From Desulfobulbaceae bacterium (lineage in GTDB: Bacteria > Desulfobacterota > Desulfobulbia > Desulfobulbales > Desulfobulbaceae): DNA of 40,187 nt. Shown here one piece after another: positions 33,941 through 40,187 of this stretch (its first letter is position 1; each line of letters begins with the position of its first letter). The notes beneath the pieces were generated by a model. That model was given only the letters and a program-made list of their open reading frames with translations. It did no database searches and had not been told where the DNA came from. The stretch spans positions 1 through 40,187 of the forward strand of contig DNUE01000001.1 in assembly GCA_003508005.1 (NCBI GenBank). Reading direction: 5' to 3'. The position numbers and the translations under genes were made by a program.

Positions 33941-33981
33941 GGAGGCTGTTGCCGATGTCCACGACATTGGCAACAGCCTCC
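33941..33981 (+). repeat. Long near-perfect hairpin with embedded ribosome site and start codon
   Basis: Arms 33941-33959 and 33963-33981 pair over 19 bp with a single G-T wobble and a three-base loop. No T run follows, so it is not an ordinary terminator. The 5' arm contains most of an AAGGAGG ribosome site (33939-33945) and the ATG at 33955, so RNA folding would hide a translation start. It might also be a small mobile or repeat remnant. Confidence 0.75.
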
Positions 33982-34101
33982 ACGGGGTCACTGCGGAAGG
34001 CGGTATTTAACCGTGGGGAAATGGGCTTTATCCTGAAAGACCGGTTTCGATCCGGCCTCTTATTTATTACGGCACAACGCCTGTCCTCTCATCTTTGTTG
34101 A
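33955..34101 (+). CDS. Possible 48-aa small protein under hairpin control
   Basis: A 48-codon frame starts at ATG 33955, nine bases after a perfect AAGGAGG. The product (MSTTLATASTGSLRKAVF at its start) is basic, with a hydrophobic patch (SGLLFITA) near the end, and resembles no known family. The ribosome site and ATG are buried in a 19-bp hairpin, so translation may be blocked or regulated. With no homology, it could equally be a chance frame. Confidence 0.3.
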   Translation: MSTTLATASTGSLRKAVFNRGEMGFILKDRFRSGLLFITAQRLSSHLC

Positions 34102-34438
34102 TTTTCTTGCCTGAAAGCACCTCAAAGGCACCCGCCCCTGAATTTTTCAAAGAACATTCCATAACCCTTATCAGGTCGTAATCTGCACAGTTCATATTGT
34201 CCGACTTTGTGGCAGCCGGGGTGTATGATATTGCCGCTAACGATAGGAGTGGTCTCTCCAATAGAAATTTCCTGTTTGAATACAGAATATTTCCATATTA
34301 TATCTGCTGTCTATTGCAGGACTCCTGATTTTGTTATCTAATTTCAGTGGATGTATCTGTTATTTCATGGATTATGCAGTTTCTGCTGAGGCATGAAAAA
34401 TACCGGAATTTTTTTGAACTATGAGTCACTGCAGCAGT

Positions 34439-34473
34439 GGTGGAATCTAAAGACCGAATTTTTGAATTCCACC
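34439..34473 (+). promoter_or_regulatory. Inverted repeat upstream of pstS
   Basis: GGTGGAAT (34439-34446) and ATTCCACC (34466-34473) form an 8-bp inverted repeat with a 19-base spacer, ending 38 bases before the pstS start. It could be an operator or an RNA hairpin in the leader; no Pho box consensus is recognisable. Confidence 0.3.
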
Positions 34474-34511
34474 GGGTATATCTGAAAATTTTTTGAATGA
34501 GGAGCGAAGTT

Positions 34512-35342
34512 ATGAACAAAAGAGTATCTGCAGTTCTCGTTATTGCCGCGCTGACCCTGGTCTTTTGTTCAGGTTCCTTTGCTGCGGCGCTGGACGCGTT
34601 CAAGGGGGAAAAGGGCGAGATCAAGATCGCCGGCGGCACCGCCCATATCCCGGTGATGAAGGAGGCAGCTGCCCGCATTATGGGCATGAACCCGGATATC
34701 CAGATCAGCATCGCCGGCGGGGGATCAGGTGTCGGCATCAAGCAGGTGGGTGAAGGACTGGTGGATATCGGCAATTCAGGGCGCACTCCCACTGAGGACG
34801 AGGTGAAGCAGTACGGCCTGCAGATGTTCAAATGGGCAATAGACGGGGTCGCCATTGTGGTCAATCCGGCAAACAAGGTCCGTTCCCTCAGCCATGACCA
34901 GGCTGCGGCGATTTTTGCCGGCAAGATCGCCAACTGGAAGGAGGTTGGGGGAAGCGACCAGCGGATCAACCTCTATACCCGGGACGAAGCGAGCGGCACC
35001 CGCGAGGTATTCTGGGAAAAGGCCCTGAAGAAAGGCGACATTGCCGCCACCGCCAATGTAATCGTCTCCAACGGCGCGATGAAGGGGGCGGTATCCCAGG
35101 ATTCCTACGGTATCGGCTATGTTTCGGTGGGCCACATCGACGAGTCCGTGGCCCCGGTGGCCTTCGACGGCATTGAGCCGTCAATGCAGAACGTCAAGGA
35201 TGGCAAATATCCTGTCGCCCGCGGCCTGTTCAGCAACACCAAGGGCGAGCCTGCCGGCCTGGTGAAAAAAATCATAGACTACCTGTTTAGCGAGGAAGGG
35301 CAGCAGATCGTCGTGGAGAAGGGCTTCATTTCGGTACGATGA
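34512..35342 (+). CDS. pstS: Phosphate-type ABC transporter substrate-binding protein (PstS-like)
   Basis: A 276-residue exported substrate-binding protein of the short PstS class. A Sec signal peptide covers about residues 1-27 (MNKRVSAVLVIAALTLVF, cleavage near FAA). Oxyanion-binding loops include GGTAHIPV, GGGSGVGIKQV, VDIGNSGR and DEASGTREVF. Full binding of phosphate is likely by family and by the following pstC, pstA and pstB; related proteins can bind other oxyanions, and the neighbouring Mo and Se genes make that worth noting. The ATG at 34512 has GAGGAG seven bases upstream; an in-frame ATG at 34497 lacks a site. Its TGA overlaps the pstC ATG by 4 bases. Confidence 0.9.
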   Translation: MNKRVSAVLVIAALTLVFCSGSFAAALDAFKGEKGEIKIAGGTAHIPVMKEAAARIMGMNPDIQISIAGGGSGVGIKQVGEGLVDIGNSGRTPTEDEVKQYGLQMFKWAIDGVAIVVNPANKVRSLSHDQAAAIFAGKIANWKEVGGSDQRINLYTRDEASGTREVFWEKALKKGDIAATANVIVSNGAMKGAVSQDSYGIGYVSVGHIDESVAPVAFDGIEPSMQNVKDGKYPVARGLFSNTKGEPAGLVKKIIDYLFSEEGQQIVVEKGFISVR

Positions 35343-36202
35343 AGCGGGCCAATGAACAAGCCGTCGAAGGTTTCTTTGTTCTTTCGGCATATTTCAGTGC
35401 GCTGCTGACCGTCGCTCTATTCGGATTCATGCTGGTGCTCGGCCTTCCGCTCTTTGCGGAGGGCCGAATTTTTTCCATCATGGCCCAGCCGTGGGCGCCG
35501 CACCTTGGCCAGTTCGGCATCCAGCCGATGATTGTCGGAACCCTGGCCATTTCCCTGCTCAGCATGCTCTTTGCCTTTCCGTTGAGCCTTGGCTGCGCGG
35601 TCCTGATCAGCGTGGTGAGCAAGGGGAAAGTCAGCTGGCTCCTGCGGAAAACGGTCGAGATGATGACCGGCATCCCCACCGTCATCTACGGTTTTGTCGG
35701 CATTTTTCTCCTGGTCCCCCTGGTGCGCGAATTCTTTGCCGCCGGTTCGGGGATGTGCGTGCTTTCAGCGTCGCTGATGCTGACCCTGCTGGTTTCCCCC
35801 ACCATGATCCTGTTCTTCTGCGAAAGCTTCGCCCGGGTTCCGGATTCCTACGGGAAGGCGGCGCTGGCGGTGGGAGGCACCGAGGTCCAGAAATTTCTCC
35901 ATGTCACCCTGCCCAACTCCTGGCCGGGGGTCGTCATCGGTTTTACCCTGGCCCTCGGGCGGGCCCTGGGTGATACCCTTATCGCCCTGATGATCGCGGG
36001 CAACGCCGTCCAGACGCCCGGCTCGCTGCTCGACTCCGCCAGGACGCTGACCTCGCACATCGCCCTGGTTTTTGCCGCGGATTATGAAAGCCCGGAATTC
36101 AAGGCGATTTTCGCCTGCGGCATTTTCCTTTATCTCTTCACCACTTTCCTGATGATGGCTGTCCGCCTGCTGGGGGTCGGAAGGGAGAGATGGGCGCGGT
36201 GA
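35339..36202 (+). CDS. pstC: Phosphate ABC transporter permease PstC
   Basis: A 287-residue inner-membrane permease with about six hydrophobic segments. The ABC-coupling EAA loop reads GKAALAVGGTEVQKFLHVTLPNS near residues 180-202. MMTGIPTVIYGFVG is a typical PstC signature, and LGRALGDTLIALMIAGN is the conserved segment of this family. It overlaps pstS upstream (ATGA) and pstA downstream by 13 bases, indicating a coupled operon. It pairs with PstA to form the channel energised by PstB. Confidence 0.93.
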   Translation: MKRANEQAVEGFFVLSAYFSALLTVALFGFMLVLGLPLFAEGRIFSIMAQPWAPHLGQFGIQPMIVGTLAISLLSMLFAFPLSLGCAVLISVVSKGKVSWLLRKTVEMMTGIPTVIYGFVGIFLLVPLVREFFAAGSGMCVLSASLMLTLLVSPTMILFFCESFARVPDSYGKAALAVGGTEVQKFLHVTLPNSWPGVVIGFTLALGRALGDTLIALMIAGNAVQTPGSLLDSARTLTSHIALVFAADYESPEFKAIFACGIFLYLFTTFLMMAVRLLGVGRERWAR

Positions 36203-37080
36203 GGCGGCTGCAGGAAGTGGGAGTACCGTTTTTTTCCTGGCTCTGCGGTGTCCTGCTCCTCGGGTCGGTCATCGCGGTGATCGGCTATCTGTTCGTGCAC
36301 GGCTGGAGGAGCATCGGTCTCTCCCTCATCTTCGGCACCACCCCTCCGCTTGACGCCCTGCTCATGAAGCGCCATGTCTTCAACGGGCTGTTCCCCGCCG
36401 TGGCCGGCACCCTGTCCCTCATTGTTCTTTCTGTCTGCTGGGCGATTCCCATCGGGATGGCCTCGGGAATCTACCTGGCGGAGTATGCCGGGCCCGGGAC
36501 CAAGGCCTTTCTGAACCTATTTTTCGACATCCTGGCCGGCCTGCCTTCCATCGTCGTCGGCCTCTTCGGTTTTTCCGCGACCGTATTTCTCAACCGACTT
36601 TTTCCCGGCTCCATCCATCCCTGTCTGCTGATTTCGAGCATCGCCCTGGCCTTTCTGGTGCTGCCCTACATCATCCGCACCACCCAGATGGCCCTGGAGG
36701 GGCTGCCGCTTTCCGCCCGGATGACAGCGCTCTCGCTGGGGGCAAGCAAACTGCAGAATATTGTGCATGTCCTGCTGCCGCAATCCCTGTCGGGGATCGT
36801 CAGCGGGGTCATCCTGGCCATCGGGCGGTGCGCGGAAGATACCGCGGTGATCATGCTCACCGGGGTGGTCGCCTCAGCCGGGGTTCCCCGCTCCCTGTTC
36901 TCCCACTATGAGGCCCTGCCGTTTTACATCTTTTACATATCCTCCCAGTATACCGACAGGGAGGAACTGGCCACCGGCTACGGGGCGGCGATCATTCTCC
37001 TCTGCATCTGCCTGGTTCTCTTCCTGCTGGCATTCGTCGTCAAGAGGCAGGTCTCCTATCACGCATTGTACAGGGCATAG
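36190..37080 (+). CDS. pstA: Phosphate ABC transporter permease PstA
   Basis: A 296-residue inner-membrane permease. Signatures are SGIYLAEYAGPG, FFDILAGLPSIVVGLFG, LPYIIRTTQMALEGLP and the EAA-type loop MTALSLGASKLQNIVHVLLPQS. GRCAEDTAVIMLTGVVA corresponds to the GExAP-like PstA block, with the usual Ala-Pro replaced. The C-terminal tail is basic (KRQVSYHALYRA). It overlaps pstC by 13 bases and precedes pstB by 8. Confidence 0.92.
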   Translation: MGAVRRLQEVGVPFFSWLCGVLLLGSVIAVIGYLFVHGWRSIGLSLIFGTTPPLDALLMKRHVFNGLFPAVAGTLSLIVLSVCWAIPIGMASGIYLAEYAGPGTKAFLNLFFDILAGLPSIVVGLFGFSATVFLNRLFPGSIHPCLLISSIALAFLVLPYIIRTTQMALEGLPLSARMTALSLGASKLQNIVHVLLPQSLSGIVSGVILAIGRCAEDTAVIMLTGVVASAGVPRSLFSHYEALPFYIFYISSQYTDREELATGYGAAIILLCICLVLFLLAFVVKRQVSYHALYRA

Positions 37081-37088
37081 CAGTACTG

Positions 37089-37802
37089 ATGGAAAACGCG
37101 GTCAAGATCAGGACGGAAAACCTCTGCTTTTCTTATAATGGCAGGACAATTCTGCGCAATGCATCTATCGATTTCGCCGAAAGGGAAATTTCCGCGATCG
37201 TCGGCCCGTCCGGGTCGGGCAAATCCACCTTGCTGATGACCCTGAACCGGCTCTGGGAAACGATTCCCCGCTGCACCCTGCGGGGGAGGGTCGAAATGAA
37301 AGTTGACGGCCGGTATTATGATATCTACGAGAAGAGCTACCCGGTCACCCGCTTGCGCAGGCAGGTCGGCATGGTGTTCCAGATCCCCAACCCTCTGCCC
37401 ATGAGCATCTACAAGAATGTCGCCTTTCCCCTGCAGCTCAAGGGAGGCTTGGCAAAAGAAACGGTCAGTGCCCGGGTGGAGGAATGTTTGCGGAAGGCGC
37501 GGCTCTGGGATGAGGTGCATTACCGGCTTCATTCCACTGCTCTCGATCTGTCGGGAGGTCAGCAGCAGAGGCTCTGCATCGCGCGCGCGTTGATTCTGCG
37601 GCCGGAGGTGCTGTTGCTCGATGAACCGACTTCTGCCCTGGATCATGCAACCGCCAGGGCAATCGAAGAGTTGCTTCTGGAACTGAAACAGAGCTGCACC
37701 ATCCTGCTCGTTTCCCATTATCTCGACCAGGTGACGCGCATCGCCGACACGATTATCGAGTTGCACAACGGCACCTTGGTCAGGAGGGGAGGGAGGACAT
37801 GA
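37089..37802 (+). CDS. pstB: Phosphate ABC transporter ATP-binding protein PstB
   Basis: A 237-residue ABC ATPase. Walker A is GPSGSGKST (near residues 39-47), the Q loop is VFQIPNPLPMSIYKNVA (a PstB hallmark), the ABC signature is LSGGQQQRL, Walker B is VLLLDEPTSALD and the switch His is in VSHYLDQ. It completes pstSCAB. No phoU follows; instead a universal stress gene with its own promoter starts 159 bases later. The ATG at 37089 lies 8 bases after the pstA stop. Confidence 0.94.
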   Translation: MENAVKIRTENLCFSYNGRTILRNASIDFAEREISAIVGPSGSGKSTLLMTLNRLWETIPRCTLRGRVEMKVDGRYYDIYEKSYPVTRLRRQVGMVFQIPNPLPMSIYKNVAFPLQLKGGLAKETVSARVEECLRKARLWDEVHYRLHSTALDLSGGQQQRLCIARALILRPEVLLLDEPTSALDHATARAIEELLLELKQSCTILLVSHYLDQVTRIADTIIELHNGTLVRRGGRT

Positions 37803-37817
37803 GCGAGGTTATCATAT

Positions 37818-37847
37818 TTGACTTCATTACCCCCCGGGCCGTATACT
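37818..37847 (+). promoter_or_regulatory. Candidate sigma-70 promoter of the universal stress gene
   Basis: TTGACT (37818-37823) and TATACT (37842-37847) are 18 bases apart, each matching consensus at 5 of 6. A start near 37854 would leave a 108-base leader before the ATG at 37962. Confidence 0.6.
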
Positions 37848-37961
37848 TGCGTCATGGGGGAATCTGATAGGTGCGCTGAATAAGACCACGGCAGCAAAGC
37901 GAAAGGCCGGGCATCCTTCATCCCTTATTGAATTTGCGCCATATCCCGCAAAGGAGTCTCC

Positions 37962-38813
37962 ATGGAACGATTTTCAACCAGTCTCCTAGGCCAGGCCAAG
38001 ACCCTGTTGCTGGCCACTGATGGATCCCCATTCAGCGATGGGGCTGTCCAGGAGGCGATTTTTTTTGGCCAGGCATGCCGGGCTCAGGTAGTCGTCCTGC
38101 ATGTGGTGCACATCGAGGCTGAATCGATCAGAGCTGCCAATTCAGCAATCATGAAGCGTCAGCAGGAGATGGCCCCCTACCTGGATCAGCTCCGCAAAAT
38201 GGCGCAGGACAGCGGCGTGGAGATGGAGGCCGTGGTGGTGGGCACCGGCAGCCCTGAAAAAACCATCGTCGAGCAGGCCCGTTTACGCAAGGCCGACGCC
38301 ATCCTCATGGGCCGGCATGGCAAAACCGGCCGTCTGTCCTTACTGGTGGGGAGCATGACTGCCAAAGTTATTGGCCTGGGCTTTCCGCGTGTTCTGGTGG
38401 TGCCAAAAGATTTCCTTATCACCGGTGCCCATGTCTTCCTTGCCCTTGACGGTTCAGCCAACAGCCGTCTGGCGGTGCAGGAGGCTCTGAGCCTTGGGCG
38501 AACATGCACAACCCTGCAGCGGTTAACGGTCATGTCGGTTGTCAAAAAAGATGATGAACAGCCCCGGGCCCGGGAAATGGTCGACGAGGTTTGTGCCCAA
38601 TGCCGCCAGGAGGGACTGCGGGTTGCCTGCGACCCCCTGGTTCAGGCGGGCAACCCCACAGAACTCATAGTGCAGGCCGCAAGAGAGCGAAAGGCAGACA
38701 TGATCATGATTGGCGGGCGGGGCAAGAGTTTTATGGGCAAGATGTTTATGGGAAGCGTGACCGAAAATGTTATCGGTCGGGCCCACTGCGCGGTACTGGT
38801 CGTGACAGGCTGA
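37962..38813 (+). CDS. Tandem-domain universal stress protein (UspA family)
   Basis: A 283-residue cytoplasmic protein with two UspA domains. The first (about 12-148) begins TLLLATDGSPFSDGAVQEA and ends in ADAILMGRHGKTGRLSLLVGSM, containing the ATP-binding GxxGxx(9)GS pattern. The second (about 155-283) begins FLALDGSANSRLAVQEAL and ends ADMIMIGGRGKSFMGKMFMGSVTENVIG. These proteins bind ATP and respond to stress or starvation; no specific role can be read. AAAGGAG precedes the ATG. It follows pstB but has its own promoter. Confidence 0.94.
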   Translation: MERFSTSLLGQAKTLLLATDGSPFSDGAVQEAIFFGQACRAQVVVLHVVHIEAESIRAANSAIMKRQQEMAPYLDQLRKMAQDSGVEMEAVVVGTGSPEKTIVEQARLRKADAILMGRHGKTGRLSLLVGSMTAKVIGLGFPRVLVVPKDFLITGAHVFLALDGSANSRLAVQEALSLGRTCTTLQRLTVMSVVKKDDEQPRAREMVDEVCAQCRQEGLRVACDPLVQAGNPTELIVQAARERKADMIMIGGRGKSFMGKMFMGSVTENVIGRAHCAVLVVTG

Positions 38814-38959
38814 GGGACGCCGTCCATCCGTACCGGCCAACGGGTAAGCGAGGCCCTGGCGCAACCCGGGTGGTTGCTGCTGGATATCCCTCTTGCCGGG
38901 CTATTCGGCAAATTGAGCTCAGGACTGACTCGGCAGGATAATGAGGTGGCAGATTGCGC

Positions 38960-40187
38960 ATGTCAAACAAGTTGCTATTGCGTTTCTTCCCTTTTCTCCA
39001 GTGGTTTCCGGTCTCCCTCATTATTCTGCGCGGCGACCTGATCGCCGGGATCACCGGCGCCCTGGTGCTGGTGCCAAAGGCCATGGCCTATGCACAGCTT
39101 TCCGGCCTGCCGCTCTATTATGGCCTGTACACCGCCTTTGTTCCCGCCATCCTTGGGGCCTTATGGGGCTCTTCCCGGCAACTGTCCACCGGTCCAGTGG
39201 CAATCGTCTCGCTGATGACCGCTGCCGCGGTCACGCCATTGGCACTGCCCTATACCGAAGAATATATCGGCCTGGCCCTGCTCCTGACCCTTCTGGTGGG
39301 ACTCATCCAGCTGATCCTGGGCGTGGTCAGGCTCGGCACCATTGTCAATTTCGTCTCGCACCCTGTTATCCTGGGTTTCATGAACGCGGCGGCCATCATC
39401 ATAGGTCTCTCCCAACTCGACTTGCTGCTGGGTATTCCCAAGGGACGCAGCGATTTTTTCCTGAAGGACATCTGGGAAATGTTGCGCTATCTGCCCCAAA
39501 CGCATCTGCCCACCCTGGCGATGGCGATTTTCAGTCTCCTCCTGATGCTCGCAATGAAAAAAATTTCGCTGCTGGCAAAGGCAAGCGTCCTCATCGCCGT
39601 TGCCGGCACCACGCTGCTCAGTTATATCGTCGGTTTCGAGCACAAATCCATTGAACAAATCGACACTATTGTCACGCCTGCGGCCCGGCAACTGGTGATG
39701 GATTACGATGACACCGCTTCGCGAATCGTCGGGATGAGCGCCGCCGCAACCAGGCTTTCCGGCCAGCTGCGCCAGGCAGAGAAGGAGCGCAACGCCCGGC
39801 TCGCGGCAAATCTGCGCCACCAGATCGATTTGCTGAAACTTGACATCCTTGCTCTGGAGTCTGAGAATAACAAGCAGATGTACACCATCCGGCGGCTGTA
39901 CTTTGTCCGCGGAACGACCGGGGAAAATATGCCCGAGCGCATGTATCAGGCCGATACTATCCAGGACAAGATTGTGACCGATGGCCGCAAGTGGCATATC
40001 AAGAAAATCGAAAAGGGGGAAGTCCAGCTCGTCGGGGGTGGCGATGTCGTCGGCAAGGTTCCCTCAGGCCTGCCCTCGTACCGCCTGCCCACCCTCAGCC
40101 TCGATGCCGTGCTGCAACTGGTGACGGCGGCACTGATCATCTCGCTGGTGGCCTTTATGGAGTCCATTTCCATGGCCAAGGCGATGG
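38960..40187 (+). CDS. SulP family anion transporter with coiled-coil insert (3' end outside window)
   Basis: The frame runs from ATG 38960 to the window end without a stop (at least 409 residues). The N-terminal part is a SulP membrane domain: GDLIAGITGALVLVPKAMAY, LPLYYGLYTAFVPAILGALWGSS, STGPVAIVSLM and VILGFMNAAAIIIGLSQL. SulP proteins transport sulfate, bicarbonate or other anions, and usually end in a STAS domain, which would lie beyond the window. Between two membrane segments, residues about 236-360 form a soluble insert with heptad-like helices (RLSGQLRQAEKERNARLAAN) before the normal VPSGLPSYRLP. GAGGTGG lies 11 bases upstream of the start. The open frame has no stop in the window, so a simple search for closed frames misses it. 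Confidence 0.92.
   Translation, partial: MSNKLLLRFFPFLQWFPVSLIILRGDLIAGITGALVLVPKAMAYAQLSGLPLYYGLYTAFVPAILGALWGSSRQLSTGPVAIVSLMTAAAVTPLALPYTEEYIGLALLLTLLVGLIQLILGVVRLGTIVNFVSHPVILGFMNAAAIIIGLSQLDLLLGIPKGRSDFFLKDIWEMLRYLPQTHLPTLAMAIFSLLLMLAMKKISLLAKASVLIAVAGTTLLSYIVGFEHKSIEQIDTIVTPAARQLVMDYDDTASRIVGMSAAATRLSGQLRQAEKERNARLAANLRHQIDLLKLDILALESENNKQMYTIRRLYFVRGTTGENMPERMYQADTIQDKIVTDGRKWHIKKIEKGEVQLVGGGDVVGKVPSGLPSYRLPTLSLDAVLQLVTAALIISLVAFMESISMAKAM

Larger units (their letters stand above)
33846..34511. other. Intergenic region between TOBE gene and pstS
   Basis: Apart from the 48-codon frame and hairpin listed separately, no gene is seen. The right half (34100-34500) is AT-rich. It contains a short perfect palindrome CACTGC-A-GCAGTG (34427-34439) and an 8-bp inverted repeat (34439-34473), both possibly regulatory for pstS. 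A TTGAAT (34276) and TATTAT (34296) pair is spaced at only 14 bases, so no promoter is claimed. Confidence 0.5.

Noticed and set aside
38814..39034. Read-through of the UGA ending the universal stress protein, giving a protein-like tail
   Set aside because: The Usp domain is complete at the stop, no SECIS-like hairpin is obvious, and the extension overlaps the SulP start; probably chance.
38941..39654. 237-codon + strand frame at the SulP locus
   Set aside because: It is out of frame with the SulP protein, whose membrane segments read cleanly from 38960.

Overview
The window is a GC-rich bacterial chromosome segment that reads like an anaerobic Desulfobacterota (former Deltaproteobacteria) genome. 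This is an inference, supported by a spd/mitochondrial-type EF-G1, a selenocysteine-containing SelD with YedE and DUF3343 partners, an oxygen-sensitive 2-hydroxyacyl-CoA dehydratase-type reductase with its activase, several radical SAM enzymes, and DUF1566/GLUG surface proteins. No 16S gene or other taxonomic marker is present, so placement stays provisional. Genes are dense and mostly on the + strand. The clear exceptions are the large exported protein at 3613-6261 and the macro-domain-like gene at 17061-17609.

Layout. 1-3.5 kb: gatB, radC and hemW, close together on the + strand; hemW carries a one-base frameshift in a T run. 3.6-6.3 kb: a convergent exported DUF1566/GLUG protein. 6.7-10.9 kb: long single-chain purL and a small acidic protein. 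11.1-17.0 kb: lysine 2,3-aminomutase behind a terminator-like leader, then a terminator, then three overlapping genes for two ATP-grasp ligases and a GNAT-HDAC-GNAT fusion. 17.0-19.4 kb: macro-like gene, zinc-ribbon protein, tRNA-Phe. 19.5-25.1 kb: fusA, a P-loop ATPase, eukaryotic-type hisA, a 62-aa protein and a radical SAM protein. 25.3-26.7 kb: a Sel1-repeat gene and about 1 kb of sparse sequence. 26.7-33.8 kb: a dehydratase-type reductase and activase followed by a selenium gene set (YedE, TusA/YedF-like, DUF3343, a ribokinase-fold protein, Sec-containing SelD) and a molybdate-binding TOBE protein. 34.5-37.8 kb: pstSCAB. 37.9 kb to the end: a tandem universal stress protein and a SulP transporter cut by the window edge.

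Two accessory modules stand out. The first (11.1-17.0 kb) probably makes and modifies a beta-lysine-derived small molecule: the aminomutase keeps both aspartates that recognise the lysine side chain, two Ddl-like ligases could form amide bonds, and one polypeptide carries two acetyltransferase domains around an intact zinc deacylase domain. The second (26.7-33.8 kb) places an ATP-driven low-potential iron-sulfur reductase next to selenium transport, carrier and activation genes. Its SelD is read through an in-frame UGA, which gene callers would truncate.
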